From contig NZ_CP132932.1 in assembly GCF_040358985.1 (NCBI RefSeq), forward strand, positions 682,001-746,000: a DNA stretch of 64,000 bases. Reading direction: 5' to 3'. Made by a program: the position numbers and the translations under genes. Each line of letters opens with the position of its first letter. Position 1 is the first letter of the stretch. Below are positions 40,987-50,025 of this stretch, piece after piece. Under the pieces are notes generated by a model that ran no database searches, had not been told where the DNA came from, and worked only from the letters and a program-made list of their open reading frames with translations. The DNA is from Tunturibacter empetritectus. Its GTDB lineage: Bacteria; Acidobacteriota; Terriglobia; Terriglobales; Acidobacteriaceae.

Positions 40987-42729
40987 TCAGCGTACACGAC
41001 GCTGGTGCGTGCTTGGAATCTGCATGTCTTCCCGGTACTTCGCGACCGTCCTTCGGGTCACCTGAATCCCCTGCCGCTGCAACTCAGCCGCCAGCTGATC
41101 GTCCGTCAACGGCTTCCGCTCGTCCTCTTCCTCAATCAGCTTCTTTACCTTGCGCTTCAACAGCACCAGTGGCAGATCCCCGCCCTCCGGCCCGTTCACG
41201 CCCTCAGAGAAGAAAAAGCGCAGCTCGAACACGCCCTGTGAGGTATGCACATACTTATTCGCCACCGCGCGACTAACCGTCGAAGGATGAACCCCGATCT
41301 CCTCCGCAACCTCTTTAATCATCATCGGCTTCAGAGCATTGACCCCATGCTCGAGAAACTCCTGCTGCCGCCTGACGATCACCTCACAGGTGCGCACAAT
41401 CGTATTCTTCCTCTGCTCGATGTTTCGTAGCAGCTGAATCGCCGACTTGTACCGCTCCTTCACATACTCTTTGACTTCCTTCTCCGTCTGCTTTTGCTGC
41501 AGCATCTTGCGATAGCCCTGGTTCAACCGAAGCGTAGGCATATCCTCTTCGTTCATCAACACGACGTAGACATCATCGCGCTTCACAAACGCCACATCCG
41601 GCTCAATCAGCCGCGTTTCGCTGTGGTTATATCGCTGTCCCGGCCGCGGATCCAACGTGCGGATAAACTCCACCGCCGCGTTCACCTCATCCGCCGTCCG
41701 CCCGCAGCTCCGTGTCAGCTCGCGCATATCTTTTTTCTGTAACAGCGGCAGACAGTTTGTCACAACGTGCGTCGCGATACTGAAGATATCCTCACGCCCT
41801 GGACTATCCGAGGCCGCAACCACTTCGATCGCGCCATAGTCTTCATCGCTGGCGCCAGCTGCACCATTTCTCGCAGCCTTATCTGCCGCGTGCGCCTGCT
41901 GGCGTCGAAGCACAATCGCCGCCTCACCCTGCTGAGCGCATATCTGAATCAGCAGACACTCCCGCAAATCTCTCGACCCGACCCCTACCGGATCGAGGAA
42001 ATTAACCACCTTCCGTGCCTCGCGGACCGCCGCCAAAAACACTCCAACGGTCTCGTCGGACGCAGCCGCTAAATCCAGCGACTCATCCTGTCCGGAGCTG
42101 TCGTCCTCTCCCCTCGTCTCCGGGAAGTCCCAAACCCTCGCCGATCTGCCTCTGGCCGCACGATCAAATGGAATCGGCTCAGAACGTTCCGGCTCCTGCA
42201 TCTGCATCAGAGCCTCCACCAGTTCCTCATCCGTTGCCGTCAGATAACCATTCTCATTCAGGTTTCCCACCACCAACTCTGCGGCAGCACGCACCTCAGG
42301 GCTCAAAGTCAGCGAACCAAGCTGCCATGCGAGATGGTCGCTCAATGTGCTCGGCTGCGAAAGAAAGTTCTCGAACGAAGGCTTGTCGTACTCCTCGAAG
42401 TTTGACGCAGTCCGAAAACCAGGGTCAAGATAATCCTGGAAGTAGCTGCCAAAGTCGATCTCATCGAACGGGTCTTTTTCTACCCGCTCGCTCTCCGCGG
42501 CCACATCCTCCGCCGAGCGCTCCCGATCCCCTTCAAGCCCTGCTCTCTCATCCAGCGTGGCAACCGACTCTTCCAACTCCTCCAGCACCGGATTCTCCAC
42601 CATCTCGGTGTTGATCATCTCTCTCAGCTCGAGCTTGTTCAGCGCCAGCACGCTGACCATCTGCACCAGACCAGGGGTCAACACCTGTCGTTGCGAGACT
42701 TTCAAGTTCAGCTTCGGTTGCAGCAACAC
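40987..42729 (-). CDS. rpoN: RNA polymerase sigma-54 factor
   Basis: A 580-residue sigma-54, longer than the E. coli protein (477) owing to an acidic, low-complexity insertion after the N-terminal region. Region I (LKVSQRQVLTPGLVQMVSVLAL) begins the protein, then the core-binding part, the helix-turn-helix (HPSTVSRAVANKYVHTSQGVFELRFF) and near the end the RpoN box with RRTVAKYRE. It reads -24/-12 promoters with activator ATPases. The GTG start has GAGGGA upstream. The operon order lptC/A-lptB-rpoN-hpf-rapZ is conserved in many phyla. Confidence 0.94.
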   Translation of the reverse strand: MLLQPKLNLKVSQRQVLTPGLVQMVSVLALNKLELREMINTEMVENPVLEELEESVATLDERAGLEGDRERSAEDVAAESERVEKDPFDEIDFGSYFQDYLDPGFRTASNFEEYDKPSFENFLSQPSTLSDHLAWQLGSLTLSPEVRAAAELVVGNLNENGYLTATDEELVEALMQMQEPERSEPIPFDRAARGRSARVWDFPETRGEDDSSGQDESLDLAAASDETVGVFLAAVREARKVVNFLDPVGVGSRDLRECLLIQICAQQGEAAIVLRRQQAHAADKAARNGAAGASDEDYGAIEVVAASDSPGREDIFSIATHVVTNCLPLLQKKDMRELTRSCGRTADEVNAAVEFIRTLDPRPGQRYNHSETRLIEPDVAFVKRDDVYVVLMNEEDMPTLRLNQGYRKMLQQKQTEKEVKEYVKERYKSAIQLLRNIEQRKNTIVRTCEVIVRRQQEFLEHGVNALKPMMIKEVAEEIGVHPSTVSRAVANKYVHTSQGVFELRFFFSEGVNGPEGGDLPLVLLKRKVKKLIEEEDERKPLTDDQLAAELQRQGIQVTRRTVAKYREDMQIPSTHQRRVR

Positions 42730-42845
42730 GTTATTCCCTCACGACCTGATTACTTTAACTTTGCGGTTGAGACGCCGTTTGGCAAGTCTCGTGCTCATTG
42801 TGCAATTAATTTCAACCAAAGCGCTATCCCCGGGCTTGAGCACAG

Positions 42846-42851
42846 TTTATA
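42846..42851 (-). promoter_or_regulatory. Candidate -10 box (TATAAA) of rpoN
   Basis: On the minus strand GCGTATAAACT lies about 116 nt before rpoN; the -35 at 17 bp is poor. Just after lptB, the inverted repeat TTACAAC-AGAA-GTTGTAA (42924-42941) could slow or end lptB transcripts, but it lacks a T tract. Confidence 0.3.
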
Positions 42852-42953
42852 CGCCTTGCTTGATCTCGCTGTAAGTCTAACGCTGTCAAAGCCTGCGCAC
42901 CCTGCACCGATAGCATCTCTGCCTTACAACAGAAGTTGTAACGTTGCGACGCC

Positions 42954-43682
42954 TCAATCCATCGAGAAGTTTTCGCCCAGATAGATCCGCCGCACCTCGG
43001 GATCGCGCCCTAATTCGCCCGGCGTTCCAGCCTTAAAAATCTTCCCTTCGGCAATGATGTAGGCCCTATCGGTCACGGACAATGTCTCCCGCACATTGTG
43101 GTCCGTAATCAGCACCCCAATCCCGCTCTTCTTCAACCCGAAGATGATCTCTTGCAGATCCAGCACCGCAATCGGATCGATACCTGAAAACGGCTCATCC
43201 AGCAAAATGAACGCCGGCTCGATCGCAAGACACCGCGCAATCTCCACCCTCCTGCGCTCTCCCCCGCTCAAGGCATAGCCCCGCGTCTTGCGCACATGTC
43301 CCAGATTCAGCTGCTCAATCAGCTTCTCCGTGCGCGTCCGCCGGCTCTCCCAGCTCAACTGCTGCGCCTCCAGCACCGCCAGAATATTGTCCTGCACCGT
43401 CAGCTTGCGAAACACTGAAGGCTCCTGCGGCAGATAACTAATCCCATAGTTCCTCGCCCGCAGATACATCGGCAGCCGGCTGATGTCGTGCCCATCCGCA
43501 AGCACGCGCCCCGAATCCGGACGCACCAGCCCAACGATCATGTAAAAACTCGTCGTCTTCCCCGCGCCGTTCGGCCCAAGCAGACCAACTACCTCGCCCT
43601 GTTCGATCTCGAGGCTGACCCCCTTCACCACTTGGCGGCCGCCGTACGACTTGCCGATCTCCTCCGTCGATAAGGTCTTCAT
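42954..43682 (-). CDS. lptB: LPS export ABC transporter ATPase LptB
   Basis: A 242-residue ATPase with Walker [10 protein letters not shown], signature [16 protein letters not shown], Walker [14 protein letters not shown] and the switch His in ITDHNVRET. LptB powers the Lpt bridge that pulls LPS from the inner to the outer membrane. It follows the long OstA/LptC-like gene with a 4-bp overlap and precedes rpoN. The LptF/LptG permeases are not here. Confidence 0.95.
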   Translation of the reverse strand: MKTLSTEEIGKSYGGRQVVKGVSLEIEQGEVVGLLGPNGAGKTTSFYMIVGLVRPDSGRVLADGHDISRLPMYLRARNYGISYLPQEPSVFRKLTVQDNILAVLEAQQLSWESRRTRTEKLIEQLNLGHVRKTRGYALSGGERRRVEIARCLAIEPAFILLDEPFSGIDPIAVLDLQEIIFGLKKSGIGVLITDHNVRETLSVTDRAYIIAEGKIFKAGTPGELGRDPEVRRIYLGENFSMD

Positions 43683-46207
43683 TCCTTGTTCTTCACCCGC
43701 GTCTCCGTGCGCACCCGTTGCCCCGCGCTACTCTCTCCTTCATTAGAAACCACGACGTTCTCATCCCCGCTGTGGAATCGCAAAGACGTACCTGTCACGG
43801 TCCCCCGCTGATCGTCCACAACCTTCGGCAACGCAGCAGGTGTCCCGGTCAAAACAAACACGCCGTCGCTCGCCGTATACACAAGCTGCTCACCGCTCGC
43901 GCGCCGGCCAGGCTGCTGCATCTCAATACGGCCACTCGCCACAACTCTCTCCACACTCCCACCCATGAACCCACCACCCGCCGCACCATCAGCCTTCTTC
44001 ACGCCATTAGCCGGAGCTGCCTGCAGATACACCACCGCCTGCTGTCCCCGCATACTTCCATCCGAGCTATCCACCTGAACCCCGCCCGTAAAGTCCGCCT
44101 TGCGCGCCTCCTCCGAATAAACCAGATCCCGGCTAACCACGCGAACCACGCTGGTCTTACCGCCGCCCATCTGCTTACCGGTCTTGTTATCGGCCTTGGC
44201 TGAATCCGCTTTGACACCAGTCCCGGCACTCACCAACACAGTATGCACTGCACCAGGCGCGCCCTGTCCCTCACCGTGCGCCAGCAGCCGCTTCTGCTTC
44301 TGTTCAAACTCAATCACCGGAGCGTCCACCTGCGAAGCACCATGCCACAACCGCGCCGGCTTACCATTCGATCCCGCCCCGTAAAACTTCGCCACCTGCG
44401 AATCATGCTTCATCTCCGCACGCGATGCCAGCACGTGCACCGGCTCCGCCTCACTCCCCACCTGGCTGAAACTCGCCTTCACCGAACCATCCGCCGCAGC
44501 ATCGCCCGTCTGCTGCTCCGCCACTACTCGATCCGCCCACAACACGCTCGTCCCATTGCTCACCTGCACATTGCCCGTCAACGTCGTCCGTTCCAGTTCC
44601 CCGTCGTAAATAGCCTTTTCCGCCGTTACTCTCTCCTCTACCGGAGCCGCAGAATCTCCCGGTTTCTTCACCGGCAACTCTGTCATCACCACATGCCCTT
44701 GTTCAATCGCGTTTGTAACTTCATCAGCACTCTGCCCCTTCCCAGTAGCACTTGCCCTGCGCGACACTCCCGCGCTCCCAGGCCGAAAGTGCGCCACCAG
44801 AGAATCACCCGAACTCGTATCGACGACACCCTTCCCATTCACTCGACGCATCGACGTGTGCCCATCACCATGCACCTCCGCAAGATGGTCTGCACTCCCC
44901 ACACGCACAAAGTGCGCCGTCAAGACATCCCCGGCCAACGCGCTACTGGTCGGCCCACCGCCCCCGCCATGGATGCCAGCCGGATTCATCACCTTCAACC
45001 GCGCGTCACCCGTAGCCTTCGCATCCCGCAACTCGGCCTTCCCATTGACGCCTGCAAATAACGCTAACTCTATCTGCCTCGCGTTCAACTCACGCTCACC
45101 CCATGCGTCACTGGACGCATCCGTCCGAACCCACTCGTTCAGATGCACCGCGCCTGTCATCACCACATGCTCCGGCCTGCCCGCCTTATCGAACGCCGCC
45201 TGTCCGTGCCCCGCCTCTCCCTTGGCCTGCCGCAGCGGTTCATCCACCGAATACTTCACCCCACCCGACATCACCGCCGACTGCGGCTGACTCTGCGCAC
45301 TCAACATCATCTCGCCTCGCGGAGCCATCACCATCCCGCCCGTTCCATCCGTGAGCGTCACCTCTCCCTCCGCCTCAATCCGCTCCACCGTTCCATCCGG
45401 CCGCAGATGCGCGACAACATTCCTCGCCTGCGCGGTCTCCCCTGCATTTCCCTTGCCGCCCACCGCTGTATACTTCGCCTGCGTCAACACAGCTCTTTCG
45501 TTCTGCCGGTCCAGTTCCGCCCGCGATGCCGTCAACACCACCGGTCTGTCGCGCTCCAGTCCATTCACCCTCACTGCCGAGTGCAGCACCACCACTCCCG
45601 TATCCGAGTTGTAGTCCGCGCCGACCGCATGGCCAGTCAGCCCACCCGACTCGAACTCAATCTCATTGTCCGTCGCCGCCACACCCAGCTTCTGTAAAAA
45701 AACCAGCCCGCTGGTCGTTACATGGATCAGCCGTACATCCTTTTTCTCAGCCGCTTCCGAACCATGCAGATCCTTCCCTGCCGCATAGTCCATCTTCGCG
45801 TTCGCATCCGCCGTCTCCGGTGCCTGCAGATCGATATGCACCTCTCCCTCCGCTCGGATCACCTCGTTCTTCTGGTCATACTCAAACTCTTTTCCGTAGA
45901 TTCTGTCCGCGCGATCCTCCTTCCGCCCATACAGCACGATCCCCACATCGTGCAGCGTCACCTTGCCGTCCGCGCGTTCCACCGCCTTCGCCGCATGTAT
46001 CGTATAGACCGTCCGACCTTGCACCGACTGAGAGTAGGTAAACCCGTTGGTCTCCCGTCGAACGTTCACCCCCAGCTTCTTCGGCAGATTCGTCAGAAAC
46101 CGGTGTGCCCGGTAGTGGGCATATCCCAGAAAAGAGGCGATCACGATCACCAGCAGGCCTGCACCTGCCAGCAACCAGACCCGCAGCCGTTCTACCGAAA
46201 CGTTCAT
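43679..46207 (-). CDS. Very long LptC/LptA (OstA-like) periplasmic LPS transport protein
   Basis: An 842-residue protein with one N-terminal anchor (residues 12-30, [18 protein letters not shown]) and then repeated OstA-like beta-jellyroll turns, for instance [26 protein letters not shown] at the LptC-like front and repeated blocks such as [27 protein letters not shown] and [15 protein letters not shown] near the end. Canonical LptC has about 190 and LptA about 185 residues, so this gene seems to combine both, with extra linker, into one protein. It overlaps lptB by 4 bp. The exact domain borders need a structure prediction. Confidence 0.8.
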   Translation of the reverse strand: MNVSVERLRVWLLAGAGLLVIVIASFLGYAHYRAHRFLTNLPKKLGVNVRRETNGFTYSQSVQGRTVYTIHAAKAVERADGKVTLHDVGIVLYGRKEDRADRIYGKEFEYDQKNEVIRAEGEVHIDLQAPETADANAKMDYAAGKDLHGSEAAEKKDVRLIHVTTSGLVFLQKLGVAATDNEIEFESGGLTGHAVGADYNSDTGVVVLHSAVRVNGLERDRPVVLTASRAELDRQNERAVLTQAKYTAVGGKGNAGETAQARNVVAHLRPDGTVERIEAEGEVTLTDGTGGMVMAPRGEMMLSAQSQPQSAVMSGGVKYSVDEPLRQAKGEAGHGQAAFDKAGRPEHVVMTGAVHLNEWVRTDASSDAWGERELNARQIELALFAGVNGKAELRDAKATGDARLKVMNPAGIHGGGGGPTSSALAGDVLTAHFVRVGSADHLAEVHGDGHTSMRRVNGKGVVDTSSGDSLVAHFRPGSAGVSRRASATGKGQSADEVTNAIEQGHVVMTELPVKKPGDSAAPVEERVTAEKAIYDGELERTTLTGNVQVSNGTSVLWADRVVAEQQTGDAAADGSVKASFSQVGSEAEPVHVLASRAEMKHDSQVAKFYGAGSNGKPARLWHGASQVDAPVIEFEQKQKRLLAHGEGQGAPGAVHTVLVSAGTGVKADSAKADNKTGKQMGGGKTSVVRVVSRDLVYSEEARKADFTGGVQVDSSDGSMRGQQAVVYLQAAPANGVKKADGAAGGGFMGGSVERVVASGRIEMQQPGRRASGEQLVYTASDGVFVLTGTPAALPKVVDDQRGTVTGTSLRFHSGDENVVVSNEGESSAGQRVRTETRVKNKE

Positions 46208-46234
46208 TCATCTTCTATCTTCTCATCCCGACGT

Positions 46235-46467
46235 GTCCCGCCGGACGGGCCCACTACGCGTGGAGCGGTCACTTCGTGACGCGTATACCGGTCTTGACAA
46301 GACGAGCAGCGCAGGTCCTCCCGTTGGTCGGCATCATCTTCCTCCGACCAACGGGAGGACCACGCGAAGCTCTAAAAAGGCGTGCGAACGCCCGCACCAA
46401 CCGGGGCCCCCACAAACAGGTCTTCGTTTGTGGGGTGGCCTAGCGCAGTGGGCCCGTCCGGCAGGAC
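46235..46467. repeat. Composite dispersed repeat: type A (+) joined to type B (-), with nested hairpin insert
   Basis: Left arm 46235-46331 is type A with a short extra patch; right arm 46344-46467 is type B in reverse. The inner ends pair perfectly over 18 bp (46314-46331 with 46344-46361) and the outer ends over 19 bp with one mismatch. The right arm holds an insert, 46396-46442, absent from the type B copy at 23285: it contains the 10-bp hairpin CCCCACAAAC/GTTTGTGGGG. No gene lies between 46208 and 46486. Confidence 0.85.
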
Positions 46468-46474
46468 AAAGGTC

Positions 46475-46480
46475 TAAACT
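46475..46480 (+). promoter_or_regulatory. -10-like TAAACT 6 nt before the 46487 gene
   Basis: Directly after the end of the repeat. The spacing fits a transcript starting on the ATG; there is no ribosome site. Confidence 0.4.
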
Positions 46481-46486
46481 AAGCCA

Positions 46487-47191
46487 ATGGCCGATCAGCT
46501 CTACCTCAGTCTCTGGTTCCCCAACTTCCGCTTCGACACCCTCCCCGCCACCATGGTCTCGGTCATGCGCCAGTTCGCGCTCATCAGTGGAGAAAAGCGC
46601 GTAGCGGCAGCCAGCGTCTATCCCATCAGCTTCACCGAAGCCCCCACTTACCAGCGCATCTACGTCAACGACGACCGCGCCGAAGAAAATCAGGACACCT
46701 CCGGCTCCATCATCGAAAACGCGGTAGCCGAAGCCACCGAGCAGCTCCACGACGACATGGCCTACGAGTTCGAGATGCGCTGGAAGCTCTGGTCCCCCGA
46801 GATCGATCCCAACTACCCCAACCCAGACATTGACCCGGACTCCGACATCGACCCCGAGTACCAGTCCACCGCTCTCGATCCCCTCTGGAAGCTTCAGCCC
46901 TCCACCGTCCGTATACTCGGCTTCGGCCCCAAATTCGACGATGCCAGCTTCGACCAGAACGGCCACATCCGCGTCGACTTCGGACTCGATACCCCCTGGC
47001 TCGCCGAGACCCTCGAAGACGAACAGCTCGACGCAGCCGCCACCAAACACATCCAGCAAAACGTAGAGATGCTCTTGGCCTTCACCCTCTCGGTCGAAAA
47101 AAACTGTGGCATCAGCAGCCGTCTCCTCTGGACCGAGTCCGGGGAACCCCTCGCTCAGAAACTCATCGACCGCCTCCAGCGCGTCAACTAG
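46487..47191 (+). CDS. Conserved-looking hypothetical protein
   Basis: A 234-residue soluble, acidic protein that I do not recognise. The start LYLSLWFPNFRFDTLPATMVSVMRQF and a middle segment with repeated Asp-Pro (IDPNYPNPDIDPDSDIDPEY) are distinctive, and VRILGFGPKFDD and IRVDFGLDTPW look like beta strands of an ordered domain. No signal peptide or membrane segment is seen. The codon pattern is like the neighbours, so it is very probably a real gene. It ends in an 8-bp convergent overlap with the OpgC gene. No function is proposed. Confidence 0.7.
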   Translation: MADQLYLSLWFPNFRFDTLPATMVSVMRQFALISGEKRVAAASVYPISFTEAPTYQRIYVNDDRAEENQDTSGSIIENAVAEATEQLHDDMAYEFEMRWKLWSPEIDPNYPNPDIDPDSDIDPEYQSTALDPLWKLQPSTVRILGFGPKFDDASFDQNGHIRVDFGLDTPWLAETLEDEQLDAAATKHIQQNVEMLLAFTLSVEKNCGISSRLLWTESGEPLAQKLIDRLQRVN

Positions 47192-48362
47192 CGCTCTCAG
47201 CCACAGCCGTCTCACCTTGACCCGCAGCCTTTGCAGCAGCCGCAGCAGCCCTCGCCTCTCTCCGCAATCGCGACTCCCTCATCGCCACCAGCATCAGCCC
47301 CGCAAAGGTTAGCGACAGCACCCCATAGGCCCGAGCACCATGCAGCTGCGGAGTATCTTCATACAACAGCGTCAGTCCGACGAACACAAAGAACACATGC
47401 GCGCAAAACACCTGCAGCGAAGCCTTTCCCAGCGTCAGAAACGGCTCAACCGAAATCAGCTTCACCAGAAACCGCCGCATCCAGTAACAGACGATTAGAA
47501 ACGCCGCCAGATTCACCACCCGCATCGGCCCGATCTGCCACTTATCCAGCCCAATCCCCAGCGACTCCTGCGTCAACACAGGTCCCAACCAGTGATGCCG
47601 CACTCCAAGAAAGAAGAGGCAAACCGCGCCGCACCCCGCCACGACATATCCTGGAATCCGCTTCAGCGGCATCTCGCCCTCAGCGCTCTTGGCCCCCAGC
47701 CATAGCCCCGCAATCCAAACCCCCTGCCACGCAAACAAGTTGAACGCGCCCGTCTCCTGCAGAGGAATCTGCAGATGAGTCACCCGCACCGTCCAATCAT
47801 GCATCAGCTCCCGTAGTCCAAACTGCGCCCAAACCCACAGCGCCGCGCTCCCCCCCAGCACCCATCTCCACCCATAACGCACACCCACCGCCAGCGCAAT
47901 CGGCGTCAGAAACATGAAGATCACATACATCGGCAGAATATCCAGCAGCGGAGGGCAGTAGATCAGCAGCACTCCGCCCAGGATCGCCACCTTCGGATGA
48001 GCCAGGTAAAAGTTGATCAGGTTGTAGATCGCCGGCCGATGGGTCTTAGCCGCAAATAAAGCCGCAATCGTAAACGCGAATGCCAGCATCAGCAGGTGAT
48101 ACCCGTAGATCTTCAGCGTTCGTCGCCAAAGCCTCGCAATCACCCCAGACACATCCTCTAAAGCGTCTCGCAGATACACCGTGCCCACCAGCATCGCCGA
48201 AAGAAACACAAATCCCTCCGCCGACGACACAAATCCAACCGGCTGATTCACAAAGTCGCTGAAGTGCGTCGGCATGTGCGTGAACGTCATCCACACCAGG
48301 AACAGCCCCCGCAGCGCATCCAGCTCCGGCCTCCTCTGCGTCTTTGTACTACAGAGCGTCAC
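47184..48362 (-). CDS. OpgC-type membrane acyltransferase-like protein
   Basis: A 392-residue multi-pass membrane protein. The start RRPELDALRGLFLVWMTFTHMP is the signature of the OpgC family, which adds succinyl groups to periplasmic glucans in proteobacteria; FVSSAEGFVFLSAMLVGTVY is likewise typical. About ten membrane segments follow, and the C-terminus is an Ala-rich basic tail. I start at the GTG at 48362 with AGGGGA 6 nt upstream, not at the ATG at 48545, because the 61 extra residues carry no family feature. The substrate here is unknown. Confidence 0.78.
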   Translation of the reverse strand: MTLCSTKTQRRPELDALRGLFLVWMTFTHMPTHFSDFVNQPVGFVSSAEGFVFLSAMLVGTVYLRDALEDVSGVIARLWRRTLKIYGYHLLMLAFAFTIAALFAAKTHRPAIYNLINFYLAHPKVAILGGVLLIYCPPLLDILPMYVIFMFLTPIALAVGVRYGWRWVLGGSAALWVWAQFGLRELMHDWTVRVTHLQIPLQETGAFNLFAWQGVWIAGLWLGAKSAEGEMPLKRIPGYVVAGCGAVCLFFLGVRHHWLGPVLTQESLGIGLDKWQIGPMRVVNLAAFLIVCYWMRRFLVKLISVEPFLTLGKASLQVFCAHVFFVFVGLTLLYEDTPQLHGARAYGVLSLTFAGLMLVAMRESRLRREARAAAAAAKAAGQGETAVAESAS

Positions 48363-48680
48363 TGGTAATCCCCTCGCTGGAAAAAGCGCATCTTCAGCAT
48401 AGGCTACAAAGCCACCAGCAACGGAGTCGCGATTCGCTTCGTATGGACCAGCACTAAAACCCCTCTCGACTACTGAGAACAGACGTCCTGAACACGAGAT
48501 CCGCTTCAGCCCTGCCGAAGATTCCAGACCGCCTTTTAGAGCCATCCGAAAGCACCAGCAAACGCAGAAAATAAAGACGAAGAGTCTTTACGAACTTCAT
48601 CGAAATCCCTTATGCCTTCTTTACGAACGCAGTGCTGAAATATAGAAGTCGGCCGAAGCAACAACCGACAGGAGAGCTAG
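48363..48680. other. Gene-free stretch of 318 bp between OpgC gene and the 74-residue gene
   Basis: No gene is supported. It contains the OpgC upstream region and, near the plus-strand gene, two direct copies of TCTTTACGAAC (48585-48595 and 48618-48628) 33 bp apart, which could bind a regulator. A TATAGA at about 48640 may be a -10 box, but no convincing -35 is seen. The final 20 bases hold the ribosome site of the next gene. Confidence 0.5.
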
Positions 48681-48905
48681 ATGAACACGTTTCGTACCCG
48701 CAGACCGCTCCTGGTAAATGCCACCCAGTGCCTCCACCCCACCCTCATCCTCACCGACTCCGGCCAGCGCAAAGCCTATCCCGGCGACTGGATCATCGAA
48801 GGCGAAAACCGCGAGCGCTACATCGTCGACAACACCTTCTTCCAGCGCACCTTCGCCCCCATCGCATGGGAGTCCTCAAGCGAAGGCCGCCACTACGGCA
48901 GCTAA
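48681..48905 (+). CDS. Small hypothetical protein with PGDW motif (74 residues)
   Basis: A 74-residue protein with AGGAGAGC 6-8 nt before the ATG. The central part, YPGDWIIEGENRERYIVDNTFFQRTF, resembles the PGDW(I/V)..G.NGE.Y...D..FF..TF pattern found in small phage- and plasmid-borne proteins, but I cannot name a family. It has no signal peptide or membrane segment. The next gene starts 66 bp downstream on the same strand. Confidence 0.65.
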   Translation: MNTFRTRRPLLVNATQCLHPTLILTDSGQRKAYPGDWIIEGENRERYIVDNTFFQRTFAPIAWESSSEGRHYGS

Positions 48906-48971
48906 CGGCGCTCCCGTCAGAAGTCCAAATTCCAACCCGAAATCACCAACCGGCCCCGGCCCACGATCCAA

Positions 48972-49616
48972 ATGAGAAAAGCGCAGTGTCCTATGGCATT
49001 GTCCCCTGTACTGGAACCTCCGACCTCCCCGGTCCCCTTCCCACCAACCACCACCCTCCGCTGCGACCCCAAAACTATCTTTCTGCGAACCCGCAAAGCG
49101 CAGATACAAGACGCCCGCGCCATCCATCAACTGATCGACAGCTTCTCCCACGACGGCACCCTCCTTCCCCGCTCCTACGCTGAGATCTGCGCCAACATCC
49201 GCACCTTCACCATCGTCGAAACCCACACCCACCAGTTCCTCGGTTGTGCTGCCCTCCACATCTACGGCCCGCACCTCGCCGAGATTCGCTCAATCGTCGT
49301 TCGTCCTAACATCAAGGGCTGCGGAGCCGGCGGCCAGCTCGTCCACGAACTCCTGCGCCAGGCCAACGCCCGCGGCATCCAGTGCGTCTGCCTCTTCACC
49401 CGCATCCCCGGCTTCTTCGACCACTTCCACTTCGAAGTCGCCGACCGCCAAATCTTCCGTGAAAAAGTGTCGAAAGACTGCCAACACTGCGGGCGCCGCA
49501 ACACCTGCGACGAGACCGCTATGGCTCTAGGCGAGCTTCCCGCCTCCCGAGATATGCCGGACAATGACCTCTTCCTGCCCCGGCTACGCTCCGAGTTCGT
49601 GCAACTCCAGCTCTGA
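48972..49616 (+). CDS. argA: N-acetylglutamate synthase-like GNAT acetyltransferase
   Basis: A 214-residue GNAT protein resembling the short, kinase-free N-acetylglutamate synthases that start arginine biosynthesis. The core is RKAQIQDARAIHQLIDSF...GTLLPRSYAEICANIRTF, the CoA loop RPNIKGCGAGGQLVHEL, and the tail FREKVSKDCQHCGRRNTC with Cys pairs also seen in this group. The first 32 residues are not conserved-looking, and the start could lie further in; no ribosome site marks it. A different GNAT substrate is possible. Confidence 0.72.
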   Translation: MRKAQCPMALSPVLEPPTSPVPFPPTTTLRCDPKTIFLRTRKAQIQDARAIHQLIDSFSHDGTLLPRSYAEICANIRTFTIVETHTHQFLGCAALHIYGPHLAEIRSIVVRPNIKGCGAGGQLVHELLRQANARGIQCVCLFTRIPGFFDHFHFEVADRQIFREKVSKDCQHCGRRNTCDETAMALGELPASRDMPDNDLFLPRLRSEFVQLQL

Positions 49617-49848
49617 GCGCATCCCCAGGAAGTGTCATTCAAGGCACCACCCCTACGCGTTACCCTTGCCGTCAATAGTTTTCGTCATGCATGATGGCGA
49701 ACAACGTAATGGCCTGCGAAGAAGGTCAACTCACAATGCCTTCTCCGCATCCCGCATCCAACATCGCTTCATAAGAAGCAGGGACAAAAGCAGTCGCTCC
49801 CCTGAACGCTTTGCCGGATGCCAGCGATCCTTCGCACAGGAAATCAAG

Positions 49849-50025
49849 ATGAACTACATCGAATCGAAAGAAATAGCCCCAACCTTTCAATCCAACATTC
49901 GCGCTGAAGACGGTCAGCTCGACAGCAGCAGCTGGCGTGGCCTCCGCGAAGGTGTTCTCGTCCCGCTCGGCTCCCTCTTCGCGGTATTTCTCTTTATGCT
50001 CTGCGTCATGCTCCTCACGCACTAG
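49849..50025 (+). CDS. Small single-span membrane protein (58 residues)
   Basis: A 58-residue protein with a hydrophilic N-terminus (MNYIESKEIAPTFQSN) and one C-terminal membrane helix (VLVPLGSLFAVFLFMLCVMLL). AGGAAA lies about 6 nt before the ATG. It ends in a 4-bp convergent overlap with glyS. The family is not recognised; the 230 bp before it hold nothing I can name. Confidence 0.5.
   Translation: MNYIESKEIAPTFQSNIRAEDGQLDSSSWRGLREGVLVPLGSLFAVFLFMLCVMLLTH

Noticed and set aside
46334..47215. A 293-residue minus-strand ORF
   Set aside because: It is antisense to the 46487 gene and to part of the composite repeat; it has the acidic Gly/Val/Asp composition of antisense frames in high-GC DNA.
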